A stretch of DNA of 64,000 nucleotides, taken from assembly GCF_014529945.1 (NCBI RefSeq), contig NZ_JACVFB010000005.1:310001-374000 (forward strand). The letters are read 5' to 3'. This stretch comes from Chitinophaga varians. GTDB taxonomy: Bacteria; Bacteroidota; Bacteroidia; Chitinophagales; Chitinophagaceae. Below are positions 1 through 7,427 of this stretch, in pieces. A program made the translations under genes and the position numbers. Within the stretch, counting starts at the first letter, position 1. Every line of letters starts with the position of its first letter. The notes beneath the pieces were generated by a model, which was given only the letters and a program-made list of their open reading frames with translations, made no database searches and was not told where the DNA came from.

Positions 1-876
1 GGCGAAATACAACGTTTGTTTGTCGGCAGAGAGGCAGGGCTGAGATTCCCAGTCACGTGTATTGATCGGTGCCCCGATGTTCTGCGGTGGTGTCCAGCCG
101 TTGGGTGTTTTCTCGGAATAGTAGATGTCGCAGCTGCCTTTGCCTTCAGGGAATTCACAGCCGGTGAACACAAGTAAGGTACCATCCTGGGAGATGTTCT
201 GGGCGCCTTCGTTGAAGGAGGTGTTTACCGGTTCTCCCATATTCTGTGCGGGCTGCCAGCCGCTGCTGTCGCGGTGAGAGATGAAGAAGTCCTCATTGCG
301 GCCATTAACGCGGCGTGTATAGATCAGCGTTTGTGCATCGATGGTGAGTGACGGAAAGTACTCCGGGTCCTGACTGTTGATATGATCTCCCAGATTTTCA
401 GGATGGAAAGGGACCTGTTGATGTTGGGTGACTGCAAACTCATAATTATCTCTGAGTCTTTCTGCGTTTTTATTCAATGTTTTGCTGGTGGCAAGATATT
501 GACGGATAGCATTCAATGCGCTTTGAAAGTCGCCGGTGCCGGCGAGAGAGCGGGAATAGGCTACCATGACCGGTTTGAGGCCGCTGCTATCGAGTTGTTT
601 TAATTTTGTGAAACTTTCTTTGGCGGCGGAATAGTCTTTCAGATCGATGTAGCAGAGGCCCATCTGACCATAGGCATCGGTAAAGCCGGGCGCCGCTTTG
701 ATAGCGTTCTGCAGCAGGCTGATGGCTTCTTTGCTTTTATACATGCGGACAGCGTCTACTGCCTCATCAAAAAAGGCTTTGGCTTTCTTAGGGGCTGTTT
801 CATAGGTGACAGTCTGGGCCTGCGTTTGCAGGCAGCAGCACCATAAACAGGCGGATAATAACAGCGCACGTTTCAT
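1..876 (-). CDS. TPR and PD40 beta-propeller protein, OmpA/PorE-like (C-terminus beyond window)
   Basis: The first 292 codons are present and the gene runs off the left edge. It starts at the ATG at 874-876. A hydrophobic, Cys-rich leader (MKRALLLSACLWCCC) ends near AQA at about residue 20. It could be a signal peptide or, because of LLSAC, a lipoprotein signal. Residues of about 30-130 form two to three TPR-like helix pairs (DAYGQMGLCYIDLKDY is visible). From about residue 167 PD40/WD40-like strands begin (DPEYFPSLTIDAQTLIYT, then SQDGTLLVFTG near 235 and SADKQTLYFA at the edge). Bacteroidota proteins with this order usually end in an OmpA peptidoglycan-binding domain; PorE of the type IX secretion system is one example. 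That tail is not visible, so the PorE link is only a suggestion. Confidence 0.75.
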   Translation of the reverse strand, partial: MKRALLLSACLWCCCLQTQAQTVTYETAPKKAKAFFDEAVDAVRMYKSKEAISLLQNAIKAAPGFTDAYGQMGLCYIDLKDYSAAKESFTKLKQLDSSGLKPVMVAYSRSLAGTGDFQSALNAIRQYLATSKTLNKNAERLRDNYEFAVTQHQQVPFHPENLGDHINSQDPEYFPSLTIDAQTLIYTRRVNGRNEDFFISHRDSSGWQPAQNMGEPVNTSFNEGAQNISQDGTLLVFTGCEFPEGKGSCDIYYSEKTPNGWTPPQNIGAPINTRDWESQPCLSADKQTLYFA

Positions 877-907
877 AAGTGTATCTGGGTTGTGTGACGA
901 AGATAAA

Positions 908-960
908 AGATAAAACGAAGAAGCCACTGCTTTCATTGCAGTGGCCTCTTCGTTTTATCT
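908..960 (-). terminator. Long hairpin between queE and the TPR/PD40 gene
   Basis: Two 23-base arms (908-930 and 938-960) pair with a single mismatch around the 7-base loop TTTCATT. The arms begin AGATAAAACG and end CGTTTTATCT, so A and T runs border both sides and the hairpin could terminate in either direction. It follows the queE stop in the direction of transcription. Confidence 0.7.
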
Positions 961-972
961 TATCTTATCCTG

Positions 973-1599
973 TTACGGTACATTGATATATTTATGTACC
1001 TGTAAAGACAGGCCCCATTCGGGGTGTTCTTTGATGTAGTCGATGATCAGCGGCGTCATTTCTGCGCTGCGGTCCCATTCCGGCGCGAGGTACAGCTTAC
1101 ATTGTTTGCTGACCAGTGCGGCATATTTTTCTGCCCAGGCGAAGTCGGATTTGTTGAAGATGACCACTTTCAGTTCGCTGGCCACTTTACAAACTTCCGG
1201 CAACGGCGCTTTGAATTTTTTGGGTGACAGGGTAATCCAGTCCCAGCTGCCGCTTAGCGGTGAGGAGCCGGATGTTTCCATATGGGTACGGAATCCTTTT
1301 TTATGCAGGGCTTTGGTGAGCGCGTCCAGGTTGTGCATCAACGGTTCGCCGCCGGTGATAACCGCGAGGCGGCCCGGTTGGGCAGCAGCCTCTTCCACGA
1401 TATCCGTGATCTCGCGTTGTGGGTGTTTTAAGGCATCCCAGCTCTCTTTTACGTCGCACCAATGGCAACCTACGTCACAACCACCCAGCCTGATAAAATA
1501 GGCTGCCTTGCCCTGATAGTAGCCTTCACCCTGAAGGGTGTAGAAACTCTCCATCACCGGCAGGGTGCTGGTCTTGGTATTTGTTGTAATAACTGACAT
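973..1599 (-). CDS. queE: 7-carboxy-7-deazaguanine synthase (radical SAM)
   Basis: QueE converts 6-carboxytetrahydropterin to 7-carboxy-7-deazaguanine in the queuosine/7-deazapurine pathway. The 208-residue protein shows an N-terminal FYTLQGEGYYQG substrate/SAM segment, then a CX3CX2C iron-sulfur motif (C41, C45, C48 in GGCDVGCHWCDV) and the GGEP SAM-binding motif at 83-86. The CX3CX2C spacing is the usual radical SAM form. It stands as a single gene between folD and the TPR/PD40 gene. Another queuosine gene, tgt, lies about 14 kb away (15677-16807). The ATG at 1597-1599 gives the family's usual length. Confidence 0.93.
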   Translation of the reverse strand: MSVITTNTKTSTLPVMESFYTLQGEGYYQGKAAYFIRLGGCDVGCHWCDVKESWDALKHPQREITDIVEEAAAQPGRLAVITGGEPLMHNLDALTKALHKKGFRTHMETSGSSPLSGSWDWITLSPKKFKAPLPEVCKVASELKVVIFNKSDFAWAEKYAALVSKQCKLYLAPEWDRSAEMTPLIIDYIKEHPEWGLSLQVHKYINVP

Positions 1600-1635
1600 G
1601 ATTTACGGCACAAAGTTCGGTATTTACCGCAACTT

Positions 1636-2523
1636 TTAGTTCATACTTCCTTTCAGGCCGATATTGGCGTGATAGGTATTTTTCAGCAGCGCTGCGATGG
1701 TCATAGGACCTACGCCGCCCGGTACTGGCGTGATGAAGCTGCATTTAGGCGCTACTTCATCAAATTTAACGTCTCCTTTAAGGCGGAAACCGCTCTTTTT
1801 GGAGGCGTCAGCCACACGATTGATACCTACGTCCACTACGACAGCGCCTTCTTTCACCATATCTGCAGTCACAAAGTCCGGTTTGCCGATGGCAGCGATG
1901 ATGATATCGGCCTGGCGGCATATTTCAGCCAGATTTTGTGTGCGGGAGTGGGTGAGCGTCACGGTGCAGTTGCCCGGGTTGGTATTACGGCTCAGCAGGA
2001 GGCTGATAGGGGTGCCCACGATGTGGCTGCGGCCTATCACTACAGCATGTTTGCCGGCAGTAGGAATATTATAGTGTTCCAGCATCAGCATGATGCCATA
2101 AGGTGTGGCAGGAATAAAGGCTGGTAAACCGCTGACCATTTTACCCACGTTCATGGGATGGAAGCCGTCTACGTCTTTGCTGGGATCGATGGTATTGATC
2201 ACCAGTTCTTCGTTGATGTGTTTGGGCAAAGGCAGTTGTACCAGGATGCCGTCCACATCTGCGTTTTCATTGAGCAAAATGATCTGGTCCAGCAGGTGTT
2301 TTTCGGAAATCTGCTCGTCAAAACGAAGCAGGGTGGAGTTGTAACCACATTCTGCACATGACTTTACCTTGGAAGCTACGTAAGTTTCGCTGGCGGGATT
2401 GTTGCCTACCAGTATAGCTGCGAGATGCGGTACTTTTTTACCAGCAGCCTTTAATTCAGCCACCTGAGCGGCTAATTGGGCTTTAATAGCCTCAGAAACG
2501 AGTTTACCGTCTAAAATTTGCAT
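1636..2523 (-). CDS. folD: Bifunctional methylenetetrahydrofolate dehydrogenase/cyclohydrolase
   Basis: FolD interconverts 5,10-methylene-, 5,10-methenyl- and 10-formyl-tetrahydrofolate in one-carbon metabolism. The catalytic Tyr and Lys sit in YVASK (Y48 and K52 with this start). DVDGFHP and the C-terminal PGGVGPMT signatures, and a Rossmann segment (VVIGRSHIVGTP), are present. The start MQILDGK uses the ATG at 2521-2523. A TTG two codons upstream would add Met-His, but a TAGCTTTG promoter box at 2527-2534 overlaps it, which argues for the ATG. The gene lies downstream of pckA on the same strand, separated by a heptamer palindrome. Confidence 0.95.
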   Translation of the reverse strand: MQILDGKLVSEAIKAQLAAQVAELKAAGKKVPHLAAILVGNNPASETYVASKVKSCAECGYNSTLLRFDEQISEKHLLDQIILLNENADVDGILVQLPLPKHINEELVINTIDPSKDVDGFHPMNVGKMVSGLPAFIPATPYGIMLMLEHYNIPTAGKHAVVIGRSHIVGTPISLLLSRNTNPGNCTVTLTHSRTQNLAEICRQADIIIAAIGKPDFVTADMVKEGAVVVDVGINRVADASKKSGFRLKGDVKFDEVAPKCSFITPVPGGVGPMTIAALLKNTYHANIGLKGSMN

Positions 2524-2526
2524 GTG

Positions 2527-2557
2527 CAAAGCTACGAAATCAATTACGAATTACGAA
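2527..2557 (-). promoter_or_regulatory. Putative folD promoter, nearly leaderless
   Basis: On the minus strand a TAGCTTTG box (2527-2534) fits the Bacteroidota -7 consensus TAnnTTTG. A TTCG (2554-2557) lies 19 bases upstream and resembles the -33 TTTG/TTG element. The TTCG belongs to the neighbouring AATTACG repeat. Only three bases separate the box from the folD ATG, so the predicted transcript would have almost no leader. Confidence 0.5.
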
Positions 2558-2644
2558 TTACGAATGAAGGGTTGTTTTACAGAAAGGCTACTTAATAACC
2601 GCTCTATAAAACAACCCTTCATTCGTAATTCGTAATCCGTAATT
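2542..2644. repeat. Family A heptamer palindrome, copy 1
   Basis: The left arm has tandem AATTACG words followed by GAATGAAGGGTTGTTTTA. The right arm is its inverse complement, ending in CGTAATT words. Together they form an inverted repeat with arms of nearly 40 bases. The roughly 27-base centre, read on the minus strand, contains GAGCGGTTATTAAGTAGCC, the core shared with copies 2, 3 and 5. It sits between the pckA stop and folD start. Confidence 0.85.
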
Positions 2645-2759
2645 AATTGCGCGGCATCCGGCAAAACAAGCAACAAGGGGAGGCACTTGTTTTGCCCGGG
2701 CATTGCGCCCGTCAGAATGCGCGATAGTGGAAATTATAAGGCAAAACTTGCATATATAC
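2645..2759. other. Gene-free spacer with nested hairpins
   Basis: No gene is seen. GCAAAACAAG (2661-2670) pairs with CTTGTTTTGC (2686-2695), extended on both sides by CCGG-type bases. A second small stem, GGGC/GCCC, lies near 2698-2712. The region is 3' of pckA and may be part of its 3' untranslated region. No function can be read from it. Confidence 0.4.
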
Positions 2760-2787
2760 TTCCCTGCTACCCGCGGGTAGCAGGGAA
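2760..2787. terminator. Perfect 28-base palindrome 3' of pckA
   Basis: Fourteen-base arms (TTCCCTGCTACCCG / CGGGTAGCAGGGAA) meet with no spacer. The site is 25 bases past the pckA stop. As RNA it would fold into a strong GC-rich hairpin, but no U-tract follows on the minus strand. It could be a terminator, a 3' stabiliser or a protein-binding dyad. Confidence 0.55.
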
Positions 2788-2812
2788 AGATTTTTGATCA
2801 CATAAGAGAACA

Positions 2813-4414
2813 TCAGATTTTTGGTGCAGCAGCGAGGATTTCAGCGTCTGCAGCGGCAGCGTATTTTTCGAAATTGCGGATGAACTGGGCGGCCAGGTCT
2901 TTCGCTTTTTCATCGTAGGCTGCTTTGTCATTCCAGGTATTACGCGGGTCCAGGATTTCGGCCGGAACGCCGGGGCAGCTATCAGGCATCGCCACACCGA
3001 ATACAGGATGAGGGTGGAAGGTGGCGTTGTCCAGCTCTCCTTTCAGGGCAGCAGAGATCATCGCACGGGTATAAGACAGTTTGATACGGCTGCCGATGCC
3101 ATAAGCACCGCCGGTCCAGCCGGTATTGATCAGCCATACGTTCACCTGGTGACGGCGCATTTTCTCACCGAGCATCTGGGCGTACTGCGCCGGGTGCAAC
3201 GGAATGAAAGGTGCACCAAAGCAGGCGCTGAAGGTAGACTTAGGCTCGGTAATGCCTGCTTCCGTACCAGCTACCTTGGCGGTATAACCGGAAATGAACT
3301 GGTACATCGCCTGACCGGGCGTGAGCCTGGAAATAGGCGGTAATACGCCATAAGCATCACAGGTCAGGAAGAATATGTTTTTAGGAATGCCTCCGATAGA
3401 AGGTTCCAGCGCATTATCGATATAAGACAGGGGGTAAGATACCCGGGTGTTTTCCGTAATGGTACAATCAGTGTAGTTAACAGTGTTGGTGCCGGGGAAG
3501 AACTGAATATTCTCCAGCAGGGCGCCGGGGCGTACTGCACGGAATATCTGCGGCTCTTTTTCTTCAGACAGGTCGATACATTTGGCATAACAACCGCCTT
3601 CAAAGTTAAACACGCCGGTGGGTGTCCAGCCATGTTCGTCGTCGCCGATGAGTTTACGGGAAGGATCTGCACTGAGGGTCGTTTTACCGGTACCGCTCAA
3701 ACCGAAGAAAATGGCAGTATCGCCTTCGTCTCCCTGATTGGCAGAACAGTGCATGCTCAATACCTGCTTATCATGTGGCAGCACGTAGTTGAGGATCGTG
3801 AAAATACCTTTTTTGATTTCGCCGGTATAGGCGCTGCCACCGATGATGATGGTTTTACGGGAGAAGCTTACCATGCTGAAGTTGCCCTGACGGGTGCCGT
3901 CAATGGCAGGGTCGGCGAGGAAACCAGGCGCCTGGATCACTGTCCAGTCGGTATGCATGTAATCCAGTTCTTCTTCTGTGGGACGCAGGAACATGTTATA
4001 GGCAAACAGGCTGGACCAGGGCAGTTCAGTGACCACCTTGATGTTAACCCGATAGTCTTGATCTGCGCAGGCGTAGCAGTCACGTACCCATACATCTTTG
4101 CCGGTAAAATAGGCAGTGATTTTCTGATACAGACGGTCAAACACGTCCGCGGAAACGGGAATGTTAAAATCGTTCCAGTTAACAGTGTCAGCGGTGAGCT
4201 CGTCTTTTACAATAAATTTGTCTTTGGGTGATCTGCCGGTAAATTGGCCGGTATTAACGGCCAGCGCTCCTGTGTCGGCCAGTACGCCTTGTTTTCTGGC
4301 TAACGTCTGTTCAACCAGTTTTTCTGGAGACAGTTGGTAGTATACATTCGACACATTCTCTATGCCCAGTTCCCGTAAGTCAGCAACAGGGTTCCTTACG
4401 CTACTCATTTGCAT
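2813..4414 (-). CDS. pckA: Phosphoenolpyruvate carboxykinase (ATP)
   Basis: PckA converts oxaloacetate and ATP to phosphoenolpyruvate, CO2 and ADP, the first step of gluconeogenesis. The roughly 533-residue protein has the family's length. It has the oxaloacetate-binding RSPKDKF near residue 62, the kinase-1a P-loop GLSGTGKTTL at about 238-247, and the metal-binding segment IGDDEHGW just after. Possible starts are ATGs at 4412-4414 (MQMSS) and 4406-4408 (MSS). A TTG at 4421-4423 is less likely. A consensus promoter flanked by an inverted repeat lies directly upstream. pckA is transcribed towards folD. Confidence 0.95.
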   Translation of the reverse strand: MQMSSVRNPVADLRELGIENVSNVYYQLSPEKLVEQTLARKQGVLADTGALAVNTGQFTGRSPKDKFIVKDELTADTVNWNDFNIPVSADVFDRLYQKITAYFTGKDVWVRDCYACADQDYRVNIKVVTELPWSSLFAYNMFLRPTEEELDYMHTDWTVIQAPGFLADPAIDGTRQGNFSMVSFSRKTIIIGGSAYTGEIKKGIFTILNYVLPHDKQVLSMHCSANQGDEGDTAIFFGLSGTGKTTLSADPSRKLIGDDEHGWTPTGVFNFEGGCYAKCIDLSEEKEPQIFRAVRPGALLENIQFFPGTNTVNYTDCTITENTRVSYPLSYIDNALEPSIGGIPKNIFFLTCDAYGVLPPISRLTPGQAMYQFISGYTAKVAGTEAGITEPKSTFSACFGAPFIPLHPAQYAQMLGEKMRRHQVNVWLINTGWTGGAYGIGSRIKLSYTRAMISAALKGELDNATFHPHPVFGVAMPDSCPGVPAEILDPRNTWNDKAAYDEKAKDLAAQFIRNFEKYAAAADAEILAAAPKI

Positions 4415-4432
4415 AAAAAGCAAGATTGTTTT

Positions 4433-4490
4433 GGTGTAACAGCAAAACTAGGCATTTTTTGATATCGTCAAATTTTATCGGTGTTACACC
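4433..4490 (-). promoter_or_regulatory. pckA promoter bracketed by GGTGTAAC/GTTACACC dyad
   Basis: The minus strand reads TTTG (4469-4472), 18 bases, then TAGTTTTG (4443-4450), close to the Bacteroidota TTTG-N19-21-TAnnTTTG promoter. Two perfect 8-base inverted half-sites, GGTGTAAC (4433-4440) and GTTACACC (4483-4490), lie on either side with centres 50 bases apart. The layout suggests operators bound by one regulator. No regulator gene is adjacent. Confidence 0.5.
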
Positions 4491-4711
4491 ACTAAAATTT
4501 AGAAAAAGTGAGTGGTACTTGGGGTTATTGTTGATAGATTTTTAATTTGGCTGCGTTTCCTTGCAGTATTTCAAAAGGTAGATGTGTGAATATAACATTA
4601 AGTATTTGCAAGAGAGTATCAGTATTTAACCAGCTCTCTCCGCTTTTTAACCAGTTTACCTGAATTTAAATTTATCACACAGCGGATTCATGAAATCACA
4701 AAATTTTGGCC
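4491..4711. other. AT-rich divergent spacer between pckA and aminopeptidase P
   Basis: No gene or RNA is recognised. The stretch separates the two divergent genes and presumably carries regulatory DNA beyond the two promoter boxes listed separately. Confidence 0.4.
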
Positions 4712-4719
4712 TAGGTTTG
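4712..4719 (+). promoter_or_regulatory. -7 promoter box (TAGGTTTG) for aminopeptidase P
   Basis: TAGGTTTG matches TAnnTTTG and ends 25 bases before the ATG at 4745. No clear TTTG lies 19-21 bases upstream, so only the -7 half is supported. Confidence 0.35.
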
Positions 4720-4744
4720 GAGCCTCATTTGAAATATAGACGAT

Positions 4745-6034
4745 ATGAAGAATCTGCCCTTGGACTCGCAGCTGTTCGTTAAAAACCGCGCGCGTTTTGT
4801 GGCCAAAATGCAGCCACAGTCAATAGCTATTATCAACTCCAATGATGAATTGCCGACCAACGGTGATGCGTTGCATAAGTTCAAACAAAACTCCGATCTG
4901 TACTGGCTTACCGGTATTGATCAGGAAGATACCATGCTGGTGTTGTTCCCGGACAACCCGGACCCGAAATACCGCGAAGTACTGGTACTGGTACGCCCCA
5001 ACGAACTGAAAGAAAAATGGGACGGCCACCGCCTGCGCAAAGACGAAGCCTTTGCCATCTCCGGTATCGGCACGGTAGTATGGCTCGACAGCCTCGATGC
5101 CCTGCTGCAGCAATGGATCAACGATGCCACCAATATCTACCTGAACTCCAACGAAAATAACCGCAAAGCCAGCCTGGTACCGGTAAAAGATTACCGCTAC
5201 GTACAGGAAATGAAGCTCCGCTACCCGCTGCACCACTATCTCAGAGCGGCTGTTATCTTCAAAGAGCTGCGTGCGGTGAAAACAGCGGAAGAAGTGAAAG
5301 TGATGCAGGAAGCGGTAGACATTACAGAAAAAGCGTTCCGCCGTATTCTGAAATTTATTAAGCCCGGTGTATGGGAACATGAAATACACGCGGAAATTGT
5401 GCATGAATTCCTGCGCAACCGCTCTGCCGGTGAGGCTTACGGTTCTATCATCGCTTCCGGCGACCGTGCCCGTACCCTGCACTACGTGTCCAACAACCAG
5501 GAGTGTAAAGACGGTGAACTGATCCTCATGGATTTCGGCGCGGAATACGGTGGCTATAATGCTGACCTTACCCGTACGGTGCCGGTTAATGGCAAATTCA
5601 CGGACCGTCAGCGTCAGGTGTATAACGCCTGCCTGCACCTGCATAACTATGCTAAAAGCATTCTCCGTCCCGGTATCACCATCGCTAAGTACCACGAAAT
5701 GGTAGGAGAGGAAGCCGGTAAAGAGTTTGTGAAACTGGGCCTGCTGACGGAAGCAGATATCAAAAACCAGGACCCTGAAGCGCCGGCATACCGCAAATAC
5801 CTGTACCATGGTATCTCTCACCATCTGGGGGTAGACGTGCACGATCTGGGCCCGTCTATGTACAAACCTATACCGGAAGGCGCGGTGATGACTGTTGAAC
5901 CAGGTATCTACATCGAAGAAGAGAAAATGGGCATCCGCATTGAAAACAACATATGGCTTACTGCCAGCGGCAATGTGGACCTTTTCAGGAATATTCCTAT
6001 CACTGCTGAGGAGATCGAAGCACTGATGAAATAA
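4745..6034 (+). CDS. pepP: Xaa-Pro aminopeptidase (M24B)
   Basis: This dimanganese aminopeptidase removes N-terminal residues before proline. The 429 residues comprise the AMP_N domain (about 1-165) and the creatinase-fold M24 domain (about 180-425). All five metal ligands can be placed: D263 (MDFGAEY), D274 (NADLTRT), H359 (HGISHHLG), E385 (VEPGIY) and E400 (RIENN). No signal peptide is seen, so it is probably cytoplasmic. The TAA stop overlaps the first bases of a family A repeat. It is divergent from pckA. Confidence 0.93.
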   Translation: MKNLPLDSQLFVKNRARFVAKMQPQSIAIINSNDELPTNGDALHKFKQNSDLYWLTGIDQEDTMLVLFPDNPDPKYREVLVLVRPNELKEKWDGHRLRKDEAFAISGIGTVVWLDSLDALLQQWINDATNIYLNSNENNRKASLVPVKDYRYVQEMKLRYPLHHYLRAAVIFKELRAVKTAEEVKVMQEAVDITEKAFRRILKFIKPGVWEHEIHAEIVHEFLRNRSAGEAYGSIIASGDRARTLHYVSNNQECKDGELILMDFGAEYGGYNADLTRTVPVNGKFTDRQRQVYNACLHLHNYAKSILRPGITIAKYHEMVGEEAGKEFVKLGLLTEADIKNQDPEAPAYRKYLYHGISHHLGVDVHDLGPSMYKPIPEGAVMTVEPGIYIEEEKMGIRIENNIWLTASGNVDLFRNIPITAEEIEALMK

Positions 6035-6150
6035 ATTACGAATTACGGATTACGAATTACGAATGGAGGGCTTGCTGGCAGAGCGGTTATTAAGTAACCT
6101 TTCTGTGAGCAGACCCTCCATTCGTAACTCGTAATTCGTACTTTGTAATT
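6034..6150. repeat. Family A heptamer palindrome, copy 2
   Basis: Tandem AATTACG words lead into GAATGGAGGG. The right arm returns as CCCTCCATTCG followed by CGTAATT-like words. The centre contains GAGCGGTTATTAAGTAACC, itself a small GGTTA/TAACC hairpin. The first two bases of the element lie at the end of the pepP stop codon. It fills the gap to pssA. Confidence 0.85.
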
Positions 6151-6167
6151 GAATTAAAGCTATTTGA

Positions 6168-6935
6168 ATGCGACAACTTCCTAACATTATTACCCTATGT
6201 AACCTTTTTTGCGGTGCATTGGCCATTATTTGTGTGCTGCATGCGCCGGAGTTCCGGGTGGAGTTTAACGGCAATGATTATACGGTGACTAATCCGGAGC
6301 CTGTATACTGGGCTTCCGCATTGGTGGTGCTGGCGGCGGTCTTCGATTTCTTTGACGGTATGGTGGCGCGTTTGCTGAAAGTACAGTCGCCCATGGGCAA
6401 GGAGCTGGATTCGCTGGCAGATGTGGTGACTTTTGGGGTAGTGCCCGGCATGATGCTGTACCGGCTGCTGCGAAGCGCCTACTACCAAATGCCGGATACT
6501 TTTGACGTATCCATGGTGAACCTCGCGCCGGCCTTGCTGGTACCCTGTTTTGCGGCGTACCGTCTGGCTAAGTTTAATCTCGATACCCGTCAGTCTGAAA
6601 ACTTCATTGGCGTGCCAACACCGGCTGTAGGCCTGCTGGTGGCCTCTTTCCCCATGATCGTACTATATAATCCCTATAATCTGGCCCACTGGTTGCAGAA
6701 CATCTGGGTCTTGTATGGTATCATCGTAGCGCTCAGCTATCTGATGGTGGCGGAAATTCCCATGCTCAGCCTGAAAATAAAGGAGAAATCCCTGAAAGCC
6801 AACTGGACAAGGCTATTGCTGATTGCACTGGTGCTTGTCAGCATTCCTTTTCTGAACTATGCAACAGTTCCGTTTATATTCATCTGTTATGTGTTGCTCT
6901 CGCTGGCAGTACCGCCCAAAGTAACACCCGCATAG
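6168..6935 (+). CDS. pssA: CDP-diacylglycerol--serine O-phosphatidyltransferase
   Basis: An integral inner-membrane enzyme of the CDP-alcohol phosphatidyltransferase family. It makes phosphatidylserine, the precursor of phosphatidylethanolamine. The full signature DGX2ARX8GX3DX3D is present (D63, G64, A67, R68, G77, D81, D85) and lies next to the second hydrophobic segment. Roughly six membrane segments can be seen across 255 residues, the last ones at about 213-250. The bacterial type I/archaeal-like length fits. It sits between two family A palindromes. Confidence 0.9.
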   Translation: MRQLPNIITLCNLFCGALAIICVLHAPEFRVEFNGNDYTVTNPEPVYWASALVVLAAVFDFFDGMVARLLKVQSPMGKELDSLADVVTFGVVPGMMLYRLLRSAYYQMPDTFDVSMVNLAPALLVPCFAAYRLAKFNLDTRQSENFIGVPTPAVGLLVASFPMIVLYNPYNLAHWLQNIWVLYGIIVALSYLMVAEIPMLSLKIKEKSLKANWTRLLLIALVLVSIPFLNYATVPFIFICYVLLSLAVPPKVTPA

Positions 6936-6936
6936 C

Positions 6937-7060
6937 ATTACGAATCACGAATTACAAATTACGCATTACGAATGGAGAGTTCGCTGTTGGAGCGGTTATT
7001 CAGTAACCTTTCAATGACAGGATCCCTGCATTCATAATTCGTAATTCGTAATTCGTAATT
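6937..7060. repeat. Family A heptamer palindrome, copy 3
   Basis: Begins one base after the pssA stop. The left arm words (ATTACGA, ATTACAA, ATTACGC) are degenerate. The right arm has three clean CGTAATT words. The centre reads GAGCGGTTATTCAGTAACC, again a GGTTA/TAACC hairpin. It runs to 9 bases before the purS promoter box. Confidence 0.85.
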
Positions 7061-7076
7061 TTTTTTAGTAGGTTTG
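7045..7076 (+). promoter_or_regulatory. Putative purS promoter using a repeat-derived -33 element
   Basis: TAGGTTTG (7069-7076) is a perfect TAnnTTTG box. TTCG (7045-7048) lies exactly 20 bases upstream and is part of the family A right arm. The ATG follows at 7094, giving a leader of roughly 10-15 bases. Confidence 0.5.
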
Positions 7077-7093
7077 CGCCAAATTTTAGCACA

Positions 7094-7339
7094 ATGACTT
7101 TTACTGCACATATCAATGTGATGCCACTGAAAGAATTATTGGACCCGCAAGGTAAAGCGGTGATGAGTGGTCTCAAAAACCTTGGCATGGGCCAGGTGCA
7201 AGATGTACGGATTGGCAAACACATTACCCTGCAAATTGAAGCCGCCAGCAAGGAAGAAGCACAGCAGATCGCTGAAAGTGCCTGCCAGAAGCTGTTGGCC
7301 AACCAGGTAATGGAATACTTCGAAGTACAGATACAATAA
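7094..7339 (+). CDS. purS: Phosphoribosylformylglycinamidine synthase subunit PurS
   Basis: PurS is the small subunit that bridges PurL and PurQ in the fourth step of purine synthesis. The 81 residues show the typical PurS fold: a first strand (AHINVMPLKELLDPQGKAV), the GMGQVQDVRIGKHI segment, then a helix rich in Ala/Glu and the final strand YFEVQI. Length matches the family (about 80). No purQ or purL is nearby, so the complex must be encoded at dispersed loci. Confidence 0.9.
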   Translation: MTFTAHINVMPLKELLDPQGKAVMSGLKNLGMGQVQDVRIGKHITLQIEAASKEEAQQIAESACQKLLANQVMEYFEVQIQ

Positions 7340-7343
7340 AAAT

Positions 7344-7424
7344 AATTACGAATTGCGAATGACGAATGACCTGAAACAAAACGGTAGTCCCCAATTCGTC
7401 ATTCGTCATTCGTAATTCGTAATT
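7344..7424. repeat. Family A-type palindrome, copy 4 (shorter, different core)
   Basis: AATTACG, AATTGCG and AATGACG words lead to a 22-base centre and return as CATTCGT and AATTCGT words. The GAGCGGTTA core of copies 1-3 is absent. It fills nearly the whole gap between purS and rsmI, ending 3 bases before the rsmI ATG. Confidence 0.8.
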
Positions 7425-7427
7425 AAC

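Noticed and set aside
4820..5842. 340-codon open frame antisense to aminopeptidase P
   Set aside because: The plus-strand frame has all five metal ligands of the family. The antisense frame has no recognisable domain and is a codon-usage shadow.
6050..7302. Minus-strand frames encoding NYELR-type peptides at the family A repeats
   Set aside because: The peptides are translations of tandem AATTACG words and recur only because the DNA recurs.
2542..7424. Possible CRISPR arrays at the heptamer repeats
   Set aside because: Repeat units are only seven bases, adjacent without spacers and arranged as palindromes. No cas genes are present.
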